A DNA stretch of 64,000 nt from Oscillospiraceae bacterium (lineage in GTDB: Bacteria; Bacillota; Clostridia; Oscillospirales; Ruminococcaceae): NCBI GenBank assembly GCA_016295145.1, contig JAEDLR010000001.1, forward strand, positions 1 to 64,000, in the 5' to 3' direction. Within the stretch, counting starts at the first letter, position 1, and each line of letters opens with the position of its first letter. Shown here piece by piece: positions 33,747-41,837 of the stretch. The notes below the pieces were generated by a model. It was not told where the DNA came from. It did not search any database and was given only the letters and a program-made list of their open reading frames with translations. Made by a program: the position numbers and the translations under genes.

Positions 33747-35630
33747 TTATTCCATCTCCATGATGATCGGCAGGATCATGGGGCGGCGCTGTGTGGCTTC
33801 GCGGATATAGTCGATCAATACATCACGCAGCGTCAGCTTGAGAGTATTCCATTCGCGTATTGCGTTGGCAGAGCAGCTTTCGATCGCCTCGCATACACGC
33901 TGTTTTGCGCCCTCCATGATTTCTTCCGCCTCGCGCACATACACAAAGCCTCTGGAGATCAGTTCGGGGCCGGATACCACGGTACCGTTCTTGTCGATGC
34001 CCAGCACCACAATAATCAGACCGTCCTGCGCCAGGTGCTTGCGGTCACGAAGCACAATTGCGCCCACATCGCCCACGCCCAGACCGTCCACCATGACGCT
34101 GCCTGCTGGTGCCTGTGAGACGACTTTCATCTGCACACCGTTGGTTTCGATTACATTGCCCAGTTCTGCAATGAGTACATTCTCTTTCGGAATGCCCATA
34201 TCCACCGCCAGCTGTGCGTGTTTTTTCAGATGCTTATATTCGCCGTGTACAGGTATGAAGAACTTGGGCTTTGTCAGTGCCAGCATGAGCTTGAGCTCCT
34301 CCTGGCAGGCGTGACCCGAAACGTGTACCTCGTACATTCTCTCGTACACCACCTGTGCGCCGGATTTCATCAGCTCGTTGACCACACGGGTGACATATTT
34401 CTCATTGCCGGGGATTGGCGTTGCGGAGATGATAATATAATCCTGTGGCGTAATTGCCACTTGCTTGTGACTGTGCATCGCCATACGGGTGAGTGCCGAC
34501 ATCGGCTCCCCCTGGCTGCCCGTTGTGATCAGTACGATATCTTTTGCGGCATAGCGGCCCATCAGTTCCGGCTCGATGAGTGTGCCCTTCTTGATCTGCA
34601 AATGCCCAAGCTTTGTGGCAATGTTCATGACATTGACCATACTTCTGCCCATGACCACAACTTTTCTGCCGTAGCGTTCCGCGCAGTTGATGATCTGCTG
34701 TACGCGGTGAACATTGGAGGAGAAAGTCGCCACAATGATACGCTTGCCCTCGGCGGTGGCAAACAGCTTTTCAAAGGATTCGCCCACGGTGCGTTCTGTG
34801 GGGGTAAAGCCCGGTCGCTCTGCGTTGGTAGAATCTGCCATGAGTGCCAACACACCCTTAGAACCAAGCTCACCAAAGCGCGCCAGATCAATAATGCCGC
34901 CGTTAATGGGGGAGTAATCCACCTTGAAATCGCCCGTATGCACCAGTACGCCGGCAGGGGTATGCACCGCAAGACCGACTGCATCTGGAATGGAGTGGTT
35001 CACATGAATGAATTCGACTGCCATGCAGCCCATGCGCACAGTCTGGCGCGGTTTCACCACATTCAGCCTTGCACTTTGGCTCAGGTGATGCTCTTTCAGC
35101 TTGGATTCCACCAGTGCAAGCGTCAACTGTGTGCCATACACGGGCACATTGATTTTTTTCAGCAGATACGCAAGACCACCGATGTGATCCTCGTGACCGT
35201 GGGTGAGTACAATGCCCCGCAGACGGTCTGCGTGCTTTTCCAGATAAGTAAAATCGGGAATGACCGAATCGACGCCGGGCATTTCTGCATCGGGGAATGC
35301 CATGCCGCAATCGATGATAAACATATCGTTTGCACATTCGATGACGGTCAGATTCTTGCCGATTTCGCCCAGTCCGCCCAATGGAATGATGTGTACAGGC
35401 GTTTTTGGACGCTCTGCCATGTTGCTGTGATCGGGCGTTGCGGTTTTCTTTGCCACTACCGGATGCTGTTCTGTTTTACGGGGCTGTGATTTTTTATCTT
35501 TTTCGGCAGGGGGGGCGGTTTCATTGCGGAAATACTTTTTGCCCACTGTCGAAAGCGGTACGCCGTTCTTGGCTTTTGCGTGATAGCCAATGCGGCGTCC
35601 ATTGTTATTGTGATTCGGATTTCTGTTCAA
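33747..35630 (-). CDS. Ribonuclease J
   Basis: This 627-residue metallo-beta-lactamase/beta-CASP nuclease has 5'-3' exonuclease and endonuclease activities in RNA processing and decay. The zinc motif THGHEDHIGG is at about residues 143-152, followed by beta-CASP motifs (SQGEPMSALTRMA) and HVSGHACQEELK. A TTG start at 35630 is preferred because AAGGAG lies nine bases before it. This leaves a basic, low-complexity N-terminal extension of about 78 residues before VHIIPLGG, unlike Bacillus RNase J, which starts almost directly with the catalytic domain. It heads an operon with gdpP, rplI, dnaB, tilS and ftsH. Confidence 0.93.
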   Translation of the reverse strand: MNRNPNHNNNGRRIGYHAKAKNGVPLSTVGKKYFRNETAPPAEKDKKSQPRKTEQHPVVAKKTATPDHSNMAERPKTPVHIIPLGGLGEIGKNLTVIECANDMFIIDCGMAFPDAEMPGVDSVIPDFTYLEKHADRLRGIVLTHGHEDHIGGLAYLLKKINVPVYGTQLTLALVESKLKEHHLSQSARLNVVKPRQTVRMGCMAVEFIHVNHSIPDAVGLAVHTPAGVLVHTGDFKVDYSPINGGIIDLARFGELGSKGVLALMADSTNAERPGFTPTERTVGESFEKLFATAEGKRIIVATFSSNVHRVQQIINCAERYGRKVVVMGRSMVNVMNIATKLGHLQIKKGTLIEPELMGRYAAKDIVLITTGSQGEPMSALTRMAMHSHKQVAITPQDYIIISATPIPGNEKYVTRVVNELMKSGAQVVYERMYEVHVSGHACQEELKLMLALTKPKFFIPVHGEYKHLKKHAQLAVDMGIPKENVLIAELGNVIETNGVQMKVVSQAPAGSVMVDGLGVGDVGAIVLRDRKHLAQDGLIIVVLGIDKNGTVVSGPELISRGFVYVREAEEIMEGAKQRVCEAIESCSANAIREWNTLKLTLRDVLIDYIREATQRRPMILPIIMEME

Positions 35631-35698
35631 TACGATACGCTCCTTTTGAAGAATTTGTTTTGTGTTTTGTTTGTGCAAGGGAAAATCGAATATATCGC

Positions 35699-35719
35699 AC
35701 CTGCTTTTTCCTAGCAGGT
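35699..35719 (-). other. Hairpin in the rnj 5' untranslated region
   Basis: On the minus strand ACCTGCT-AGGAAAA-AGCAGGT forms a perfect 7-bp stem, about 70 bases before the TTG start and within a leader of about 135 bases. No U tract follows, so it is not a terminator. It could be a site for RNase processing or autoregulation, but nothing further supports this. Confidence 0.4.
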
Positions 35720-35773
35720 AAAAACCAAATGGTAAATTCTGCCGGATCGTATAAGCACACTCATACATATACA

Positions 35774-35802
35774 AGTATACGACAAATCGGCGGAAAAGTC
35801 AA
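35774..35802 (-). promoter_or_regulatory. Sigma-A promoter of the rnj-gdpP-rplI-dnaB-tilS-ftsH operon
   Basis: On the minus strand TTGACT (35802-35797) and TATACT (35779-35774) are separated by 17 bases. Confidence 0.85.
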
Positions 35803-35979
35803 GCGTTTTTGCCTTTGCGATAGATGAAAGGGGCATTTTCGCCGTGTTTCGATGCTTTCTGACAGCATCTCCCTGCACGTTGTACATGGGTACTCCTTGC
35901 CAGTATACCCGATGTCATGCTGCTTTATGCGATATTGCAAGCCCTGTTGTGGGAGGGCTTCTCCATATGCACCCTTACA
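35803..35979. other. Intergenic spacer, no gene seen
   Basis: The stretch lies between the rnj promoter and the xylanase terminator. It contains a weak AAGCCCT / AGGGCTT hairpin at 35939-35960 and no convincing coding frame with a ribosome site. Confidence 0.5.
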
Positions 35980-36015
35980 AAGCAAAACCGCCTCCGAACA
36001 AGCATCGGAGGCGGT
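35980..36015 (-). terminator. Terminator of the dockerin xylanase gene
   Basis: On the minus strand ACCGCCTCCGA / TCGGAGGCGGT form a perfect 11-bp stem followed by TTTTGC, 38 bases after the xylanase stop. Confidence 0.9.
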
Positions 36016-36053
36016 AAAAATGCATATGTGGCGCACAGTGCGCAATGATCTGC

Positions 36054-37541
36054 TTACAGACCAGCCAACATCTTCAAAATGATCGTAGCGTCTTCGCTAT
36101 CGGCTGTACCGGATGCGTTCATATCGGCGTTTGCCATGCCAGCTGCGCTGATGGTGGCTGTCGTATCCTCGGCGAGGAAACGATTGAGCAAAATCACATC
36201 GCCGACTTTTACGTCGCTGTCGCAATTGACATCACCCGGCTTGGACGCCTGAACTGGCTCGGAACTGGTTGTGGTGGTAGTAGTAGTAGTTGTTGTTGTT
36301 GTTGTGTTGGTTGTTGTGGTAGTTTCAATTGGGGGGGCGTTGCTTACCACGCCCTCGATGCCGCCATAGGCTTCATCCATGAAGAAAGCGCAGGTACTGT
36401 CAGCGATTTCGACATACAGCAGCATGGCACTTGCGCCGTTGGGAATGGTATACGATGGATTTTCCAGCGTGACCCATTGGTCGCTGGTACCCATGGCGGA
36501 AGCCACAGTGTCATACTGTGTTTCACCATTGGCATCATTGTATTGCAGCGTCAGCCTGATTTCCTGTTCCGCACCGCTTCTCTGCATCACGCTTGCGCCA
36601 AAGCCGTAGGCAGAGCCGGGCTTGAACACGCTCGCACTGAGATCGCGTCCCGCGCCGTTCCATGTATCGGTACGGCCGATAACAGCAAGGGCTGTATCGC
36701 CTGCGCGGGCAACGTCGGTGGTATATGCCAGTGATGATTCGCCGCGGGAAGTCCACTTGCCCATATCATCCTCAAAGGTATCATAGAAATAGTAGCCGTT
36801 TTCATCCGGCTCAATCACGGGCGGGGCGGTTGTGGTAATGGGAGCATCACCGCCCAGGGTAAGGATATTCTTGTTGACCGTTGCCGAGCCGCTGCTCTGA
36901 TATCCCTCAACAGTCAGGGCGATCTCGTAGAACTTGCCGCTCATATCCAGCCCCAGTGATTCCCACGCCTTGAAATGCTCATGCACCGAGATCACACCGC
37001 TGGTGCGCTTTTCCTTGCGCACGCTCCAATATTGATAGAAGGTGGTGTCGCCGATGATGGAGGGCTTATTCTCGCGCAGGGTCTTGTAGACATCATATTC
37101 TGCACCGTCTACAGTTACAGTGCCAATGGAACTGCCCCCTGGCGGACGCCAGCTGCCCCAGCTATCTACAATGTAATACTCGATCAGCGGATTCTTGGTC
37201 CAGCCGTAGACGCACAAATACGAGTTGCCGTTGGGGTTGTAATCCACATCGTATTCTACCGTCACAGCGCCGATATCCTTGTAGCTCTGTGTGCAGTCGA
37301 ATTTTTGCCCCGTGCGGAACAATGCGTTGCCGATATTGTCCCATTCGCAACTGAATGCGCCGTTGCCGAGCAGCGTCATGGTGGTGTTGCCGTAATCCTT
37401 CCACAGCTCATAGCTGTAGCCGTCCTCAGTACCGGTCGCATTTCCGGTAAGGACTGTTGCTGCGCTTACGCTTTGCGGCAAAATGGCGCTAAAAGCCAAT
37501 GCCGTAGCGCAACAAGCAGCAAGCCACTGGTGTTTTTTCAT
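36054..37541 (-). CDS. Secreted GH11 endo-1,4-beta-xylanase with CBM22-like module and dockerin
   Basis: The 495-residue cellulosomal enzyme cuts xylan. A signal peptide ends near Ala27 (SVSA|ATV). The GH11 jelly roll (about 35-225) holds nucleophile Glu121 in [13 protein letters not shown] and acid/base Glu212 in [13 protein letters not shown] carbohydrate-binding module (about 247-395, [16 protein letters not shown]...) resembles CBM22. A threonine-rich linker follows, then a dockerin (about 433-495) with two calcium-loop repeats beginning [20 protein letters not shown] and [20 protein letters not shown]. The dockerin would attach it to a scaffoldin cohesin. The ATG at 37541 (GAGGGG eight bases upstream) is chosen over 37547. 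A lone -10 TATAAT lies near 37601-37596. Confidence 0.93.
   Translation of the reverse strand: MKKHQWLAACCATALAFSAILPQSVSAATVLTGNATGTEDGYSYELWKDYGNTTMTLLGNGAFSCEWDNIGNALFRTGQKFDCTQSYKDIGAVTVEYDVDYNPNGNSYLCVYGWTKNPLIEYYIVDSWGSWRPPGGSSIGTVTVDGAEYDVYKTLRENKPSIIGDTTFYQYWSVRKEKRTSGVISVHEHFKAWESLGLDMSGKFYEIALTVEGYQSSGSATVNKNILTLGGDAPITTTAPPVIEPDENGYYFYDTFEDDMGKWTSRGESSLAYTTDVARAGDTALAVIGRTDTWNGAGRDLSASVFKPGSAYGFGASVMQRSGAEQEIRLTLQYNDANGETQYDTVASAMGTSDQWVTLENPSYTIPNGASAMLLYVEIADSTCAFFMDEAYGGIEGVVSNAPPIETTTTTNTTTTTTTTTTTTTSSEPVQASKPGDVNCDSDVKVGDVILLNRFLAEDTTATISAAGMANADMNASGTADSEDATIILKMLAGL
36269..36326 (-). repeat. Threonine-codon microsatellite in the xylanase linker
   Basis: Runs of ACA/ACT/ACC codons (seen on the plus strand as GTAGTAGTAGTAGTTGTTGTTGTT) encode the Thr-rich linker between the carbohydrate-binding module and the dockerin. 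The repeat is in frame, so slippage would change linker length without breaking the gene. Confidence 0.8.
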
Positions 37542-37768
37542 AGACATTTCCCCTCGTTATTAATATATTTGACGACGACGCGCAGGATCGGTACAATTAT
37601 ACGCCTTGTCGTCATTTTACATTTTATCACAAGGGGTATATTCTGTCAAGATTTCCCAGTGCAAATATTACTTTCACAGATTAAATTCGTATATTCTGCA
37701 AATGCTCGCTCAAGATTATGACGCTATTTTGTAAACATCGACGAAAATGAAAACGGTAAAAAAAAGTC

Positions 37769-37797
37769 TTGACTTTTGGGGCAAAATCTGATATAAT
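37769..37797 (+). promoter_or_regulatory. Sigma-A promoter of the tRNA pair
   Basis: TTGACT (37769-37774) and a perfect TATAAT (37792-37797) are separated by 17 bases. The tRNA-Leu gene begins 20 bases later. Confidence 0.88.
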
Positions 37798-37817
37798 GTT
37801 CTGGTAATGAATGAGAA

Positions 37818-37900
37818 GCGAGTGTGCTGGAACTGGCAGACAGGCACGTTTGAGGGGCGTGTGCTTCGGCGTACGGGTTCAAGTCCCGTCACTCGCACCA
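37818..37900 (+). tRNA. tRNA-Leu (GAG)
   Basis: The 83-base gene has acceptor arms GCGAGTG / CACTCGC, an anticodon stem CACGT / GCGTG with loop TTGAGGG (anticodon GAG), a class II variable arm, and a T arm with GGTTCAAGTCC. The CCA end is encoded. Confidence 0.95.
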
Positions 37901-37920
37901 CCGTTTGTGCAATTGAATAT

Positions 37921-38009
37921 GGAAAGATGGCTGAGCTGGTCTAAGGCGCACGACTGGAAATCGTGTAGGCGTTAATAGCGTCTCGAGGGTTCGAATCCCT
38001 CTCTTTCCG
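37921..38009 (+). tRNA. tRNA-Ser (GGA)
   Basis: The 89-base gene has acceptor arms GGAAAGA / TCTTTCC, an anticodon stem CACGA / TCGTG with loop CTGGAAA (anticodon GGA), a long class II variable arm (TAGGCGTTAATAGCGTC) and a T arm with GGTTCGAATCC. CCA is not encoded. It follows tRNA-Leu by 20 bases and shares its promoter. Confidence 0.95.
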
Positions 38010-38012
38010 CTG

Positions 38013-38043
38013 AAAAGGGTACGCAATCGCGTGCCCTTTTTTC
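38013..38043 (+). terminator. Terminator of the tRNA operon
   Basis: A 12-bp stem AAAAGGGTACGC / GCGTGCCCTTTT (one G-T pair) with a 4-base loop runs into TTTTTT, four bases after the tRNA-Ser 3' end. Confidence 0.9.
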
Positions 38044-38136
38044 ATTGCAGCAAACGGCATACCGGGGCACTGTCATGCCAATCAACAGAGTAGTTTGGCA
38101 GCAATCGTGTGCAGAAACGGACAAATTGTCGCATGG

Positions 38137-38173
38137 CAACAAAAAAGCACCGTGATAGACGCACGGTGCTTTT
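38137..38173 (-). terminator. Terminator of the tyrS-AAA-cyclophilin operon
   Basis: On the minus strand AAAAGCACCGTG / CACGGTGCTTTT form a perfect 12-bp stem followed by TTGTTG. The symmetric A/T flanks could make it bidirectional. It begins 22 bases after the cyclophilin stop. Confidence 0.88.
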
Positions 38174-38194
38174 GGTTGATTGCGGTGATTGCAA

Positions 38195-38671
38195 TCAATC
38201 TGCAATCACTTCTACCGTTTTCATGATCTGGGGCTGCAGGGGCTTATCAGCATAGTTGGTATCTACTGCAGCAATCTCATCGACCACATCCATGCCCTCT
38301 ACGACTTCGCCAAAGGCGGCGTACTGACCGTCCAGATGGGGCGCATCCTTGTGCATGATGAAGAACTGGGAACCTGCGCTGTCGGGATGCGCAGCCCGCG
38401 CCATGCTCAGGACACCGCGGGTGTGTTTGAGATCGTTGGGCACGCCGTTTGCGCGGAATTCACCCTTGATCTGCCAGCCGGGGCCGCCGGTTCCGGTGCC
38501 CAGAGGGCAACCGCCCTGAATCATAAAGCCGGGAATGACACGGTGGAAGCACAGCCCGTTGTAGAAGCCCTGCGCTACGAGCTTCTCAAAGTTTTCGCAG
38601 GAGATGGGTGCCACTTCGGGGTGCAGCCGCAGTTTTATTTGCTTACCGTTTTCCATCGTAATCAGAATCAT
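38195..38671 (-). CDS. Cyclophilin-type peptidyl-prolyl cis-trans isomerase
   Basis: This 158-residue cytoplasmic isomerase speeds proline isomerisation during folding. The cyclophilin core is visible: FYNGLCFHRVIPGFMIQGG with the catalytic Arg in FHRVI, HTRGVLSMARAAHPDSAGSQ, FFIMHKDAPHLDGQYAAFGEV. No signal peptide is present. The ATG at 38671 has AAAGGAAG seven bases upstream. It ends an operon with tyrS and a TerB-like AAA+ protein, 17 bases after the latter's stop. Confidence 0.95.
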   Translation of the reverse strand: MILITMENGKQIKLRLHPEVAPISCENFEKLVAQGFYNGLCFHRVIPGFMIQGGCPLGTGTGGPGWQIKGEFRANGVPNDLKHTRGVLSMARAAHPDSAGSQFFIMHKDAPHLDGQYAAFGEVVEGMDVVDEIAAVDTNYADKPLQPQIMKTVEVIAD

Positions 38672-38688
38672 GAGAAATCTTCCTTTCA

Positions 38689-40272
38689 TTAGTTCAGTTC
38701 AATATCCTTGACATCTTCCAACGTCAGTGTAGTCAACTCGGCGTCGGTGATGTTTGGGTCGTTTGCCAGGCGGTTTGCCTGCTTCGTGATGGCACGCTCA
38801 TAAAAGTTGCGGATATCACGGGCATTGGCAAAGGTTTTCAGATTCATGCCGCAACGCTGCACAAAATAGGCAAGCACCTCCTGCTCTGCCTCCGGGGTCA
38901 CAGTCATGCCGGAACGCGTACAGGTGCTCTTGAAGATATCCAGCAGTTCGTCGGGCATATAGTCCTGGAAGTTGATGATCTTGTTAAAGCGCGAACGCAG
39001 ACCAGGGTTGCTATCCAGAAATTCTTCCATGAGATCGGTGTAGCCCGCTACGATCACAATGAAGTCATCACGGTGATCTTCCATGGCCTTCAGCAGGGTG
39101 TTGACAGCCTCCATGCCAAAGTCATTTTTGCCTGTGCTTGCGGTGAGCGCGTATGCCTCATCAATAAACAGCACGCCGCCCATTGCCGAGTCGATGACCT
39201 CCTTGGTCTTGATGGCGGTCTGACCCACATAGCCGCTGACCAGCCCCGAACGGTCGACCTCCACAAGTTGCCCCTTTTCCAGTACGCCCAGACTGTGGTA
39301 GATGCCTGCGAGAATACGCGCCACGGTGGTCTTGCCCGTGCCAGGATTCCCCAGAAATGCCATGTGCAGCGACATGGGTGCCTGCGGCATACCGCGCTCC
39401 TCGCGCATTTTGCGCACACGGATGAGGTTGATCAGACTGTTGAGATCCGCCTTGACCGCATCCAGACCCGTCAGATCGTTAAGTTTTTGCAGTTGTTCCT
39501 CCAGTGTGAGGGGCTTGTCCTCTGTCTTCACCTGCGGTGCAGCGGGTTGCTTTGGCTGCGTAGGCTGTACAGGCTGCTGTGGCGTAAACGGTGTGTTGGC
39601 AGGGGTCACCGGAATGTTTGGTCTGCCGTTATATGCAGGTGCCTGTGGCCGCACGGGGGATTGCGGTGCAGGCGGATGATTGGGCGTATTGGGCGTACTA
39701 GGCGTATTCCATGGCGAGCTGCCGTATCCCGTGGGATACGAGGGGCGATTCTTGATGCGCTGCTGCTCTGCGATCATTTTTTCCCAGTTGGAAATGTACT
39801 CCATGCGAAAATTGCGCAGTGCAAGGATCAGCGCGGCGAGATCCTGCATCACAAAGGGATCCGGCTTGTGACCGTCCACCTGCATGAAATCCAAGCCGGC
39901 CTGATTGAGAAATTCAATGAGTGCAAGGCTCATACCGCCCATAGGGGAGGTTTCCAGATCCAGTCGCAGAAAGGGCATCATCAGCGTAATAATGCTGTCT
40001 TTCAGGCTGTATTTGGTGATCTTACAGCTGACGTGGAAACGGTCGATCTGCTCTGCGGACATCATATAGCCAAGTGCGCCGTTGATGTAGCCGATCTCGT
40101 TCATGGAGATATTGCCACTGTTTGCCCCCAGATATACAAAGAATTTCAGCAGGGTAAAGCGCAGGTAATCCTGCATGGATTTGCCCTGTACGGAAACGGA
40201 ATAGCCGTGGGACTCGCACACCTGACACTGTGCATGGATATGCGACAGCTGCTTTGCAACATCCTGCTGCAT
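38689..40272 (-). CDS. AAA+ ATPase, CbbX/SpoVK type, with TerB-like N-terminal domain
   Basis: The 527-residue protein has an N-terminal helical region of about 165 residues resembling TerB-like domains, a Pro/Asn/Gln-rich linker (about 180-245), and a C-terminal AAA+ domain of the CbbX/SpoVK kind. Visible motifs are the Walker A loop FLGNPGTGKTTVARILAG, Walker B GGVLFIDEAYAL and the arginine-finger region NPGLRSRFNKIINF, with a helical lid (FANARDIRNFYERAITKQ). CbbX/SpoVK proteins remodel other proteins. The target here is unknown; the neighbours (tyrS, cyclophilin) do not reveal it. Confidence 0.85.
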   Translation of the reverse strand: MQQDVAKQLSHIHAQCQVCESHGYSVSVQGKSMQDYLRFTLLKFFVYLGANSGNISMNEIGYINGALGYMMSAEQIDRFHVSCKITKYSLKDSIITLMMPFLRLDLETSPMGGMSLALIEFLNQAGLDFMQVDGHKPDPFVMQDLAALILALRNFRMEYISNWEKMIAEQQRIKNRPSYPTGYGSSPWNTPSTPNTPNHPPAPQSPVRPQAPAYNGRPNIPVTPANTPFTPQQPVQPTQPKQPAAPQVKTEDKPLTLEEQLQKLNDLTGLDAVKADLNSLINLIRVRKMREERGMPQAPMSLHMAFLGNPGTGKTTVARILAGIYHSLGVLEKGQLVEVDRSGLVSGYVGQTAIKTKEVIDSAMGGVLFIDEAYALTASTGKNDFGMEAVNTLLKAMEDHRDDFIVIVAGYTDLMEEFLDSNPGLRSRFNKIINFQDYMPDELLDIFKSTCTRSGMTVTPEAEQEVLAYFVQRCGMNLKTFANARDIRNFYERAITKQANRLANDPNITDAELTTLTLEDVKDIELN

Positions 40273-40304
40273 GGTAAGATGCCTCCTGTCAAATCAAAAT
40301 AGGA

Positions 40305-41522
40305 TCAGCCGAGGGTGACCTTGTGGAAGGTCTTTTTCCCCTTTTTGAGAATTACTTCGCCGTCGATGGCAACTTGTGTTTTGACATCGGTGATCTTGGC
40401 GTCGTTGACTGTGATACCGCCCTGCTGCACCAGACGGCGTGCCTCACCGATGGAGGGAGCAAGCCCGGTTTTGACCAGAAGCGGCAGCAGACCCATGCAG
40501 CCGTCGGTCAACTCGGAAGCGGCAACGGTGGTGGTAGGCATATCTGCAGAATTGCCGCCTCCTGCAAAAATGGCTCGTGCTGCATCGCGCTGTTTGACGG
40601 CTTCTTCCTCGCCATGCACAAGTTTGGTCAGTTCAAAGGCAAGCAGCTCCTTTGCCTGATTGTATGCGGCACCTTCCATGTTCTGCTCCATCGCTTCGAT
40701 CTCCTCAATGGGCAAGAAGGTCAGCATTTTCAGGCACTTGATGACATCGGCATCGGCAACATTGCGCCAATACTGGAAAAACTCGTAGGGAGAGGTCTTT
40801 TCTGCATCCAGCCAGACAGCACCTTTTTCAGTTTTACCCATTTTTTTGCCCTCGGAGTTGAGGAGCAGCGTAATGGTCATGGCATAGGCGTCCTTGCCGA
40901 GCTTTTTGCGGATCAGTTCCGTGCCGCCGAGCATATTTGCCCACTGGTCATCGCCGCCAAACTGCATATTGCAGCCGTAATCCTGGTACAGTCTGTAGAA
41001 GTCGTAGCTTTGCATAATCATATAGTTGAACTCAAGGAAGGTCAGACCGCGTTCCATGCGCTGTTTGTAGCACTCAAAGGTGAGCATTTTGTTGACAGAG
41101 AAGCACGCGCCGACTTCGCGCAGCACTTCAATGTAGTTGAGCCCGAGCAGCCAGTCTGCATTGTTGACCATCAGTGCCTTGCCCTCGGAGAAATCAATGA
41201 AGCGACTCATCTGCTTTTTGAAGCATTCACAGTTGTGGTCGATGTCCTCTTTGGTGAGCATTTTGCGCATATCGCTTTTGCCCGAGGGGTCACCGATCAT
41301 ACCGGTACCGCCGCCTACCAGAGCAATGGGTTTATTGCCTGCCATCTGCAGTCGTTTCATCAGGCACAGCGCCATAAAATGCCCCACATGAAGGGAATCC
41401 GCAGTGGGATCAAATCCGATGTAGAAGGTTGCCTTACCCTGATTGATAAGGTCGGCGATTCCCTGCTCGTCAGTGGTCTGCGCGATCAGTCCGCGCCGAG
41501 TGAGTTCTTCGTAAAGAGTCAT
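40305..41522 (-). CDS. tyrS: Tyrosyl-tRNA synthetase
   Basis: This 405-residue class I synthetase charges tRNA-Tyr. The HIGH motif appears as SLHVGHF (His45-His48), the KMSKS loop as GKKMGKT near residue 230, and an S4 RNA-binding domain forms the C-terminus ([19 protein letters not shown]). KMGKT in place of KMSKS, with HVGH, is seen in TyrRS-type sequences. A good promoter lies 178 bases upstream, leaving a leader of about 170 bases with a 15-codon ORF. AAAGGAAT precedes the ATG. Confidence 0.95.
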   Translation of the reverse strand: MTLYEELTRRGLIAQTTDEQGIADLINQGKATFYIGFDPTADSLHVGHFMALCLMKRLQMAGNKPIALVGGGTGMIGDPSGKSDMRKMLTKEDIDHNCECFKKQMSRFIDFSEGKALMVNNADWLLGLNYIEVLREVGACFSVNKMLTFECYKQRMERGLTFLEFNYMIMQSYDFYRLYQDYGCNMQFGGDDQWANMLGGTELIRKKLGKDAYAMTITLLLNSEGKKMGKTEKGAVWLDAEKTSPYEFFQYWRNVADADVIKCLKMLTFLPIEEIEAMEQNMEGAAYNQAKELLAFELTKLVHGEEEAVKQRDAARAIFAGGGNSADMPTTTVAASELTDGCMGLLPLLVKTGLAPSIGEARRLVQQGGITVNDAKITDVKTQVAIDGEVILKKGKKTFHKVTLG

Positions 41523-41614
41523 AATCGTATATTCCTTTCAATTTCTAAAAACGCTATTTCTGCAACCTGCAACTGTACCACAGCCGCCGTTGGGATCAAT
41601 CAAAGCAGCAGATA

Positions 41615-41662
41615 TCATACGGTGCAATGCCGTGTCATCAACATGATTTGCCTATGCAACAT
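41615..41662 (-). CDS. Possible 15-residue leader peptide upstream of tyrS
   Basis: In the tyrS 5' leader an ATG at 41662 lies nine bases after AAGGAG and opens a frame of 15 codons (MLHRQIMLMTRHCTV) ending in TGA. GCAGCA just before it and TGCTGC after its stop can pair. There are no tyrosine codons, so ordinary tyrosine attenuation is unlikely. It may be spurious. Confidence 0.35.
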   Translation of the reverse strand: MLHRQIMLMTRHCTV

Positions 41663-41699
41663 ATGCTGCCGCTCCTTTCTTATGAAATCAGTGATTTTT

Positions 41700-41728
41700 A
41701 TTATACTACAAAGCAGAAAAAATGTCAA
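41700..41728 (-). promoter_or_regulatory. Sigma-A promoter of the tyrS operon
   Basis: On the minus strand a perfect TTGACA (41728-41723) and a perfect TATAAT (41705-41700) are separated by 17 bases. Confidence 0.9.
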
Positions 41729-41747
41729 ATGAAAAGAGAGTTTCACG

Positions 41748-41818
41748 CTCCGCGGACAGCGGCAAGGGACGCTGTCCCTTGACCCTGCAACCCTTTGGAA
41801 AGGCTTGACCGAAACTAT
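41748..41818. repeat. Palindrome-rich intergenic sequence beside nadA, possible interspersed repeat
   Basis: The stretch contains nested inverted repeats: CAAGGGAC-GCT-GTCCCTTG, with GGACAGCG / CGCTGTCC overlapping it, and CCTTT-GG-AAAGG further on. It lies just downstream of the nadA stop and upstream of the tyrS promoter. The style resembles short interspersed palindromic units of Ruminococcaceae genomes, and it may also help end nadA transcription. No second copy is visible in this window. Confidence 0.45.
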
Positions 41819-41837
41819 GATTATAGGATGGTCTGCT

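Noticed and set aside
36269..36326. CRISPR-like or tandem repeat array
   Set aside because: It is an in-frame threonine-codon run inside the xylanase linker, not spaced repeats.
37818..38173. tRNA-associated integrative element
   Set aside because: No integrase, no direct repeat of a tRNA 3' end and only ordinary terminators flank the tRNA pair.
41522..41700. T-box riboswitch upstream of tyrS
   Set aside because: Only a TGGTAC core is present. The flanking bases, specifier stem and terminator hairpin of a T-box are not visible, and the leader is short.
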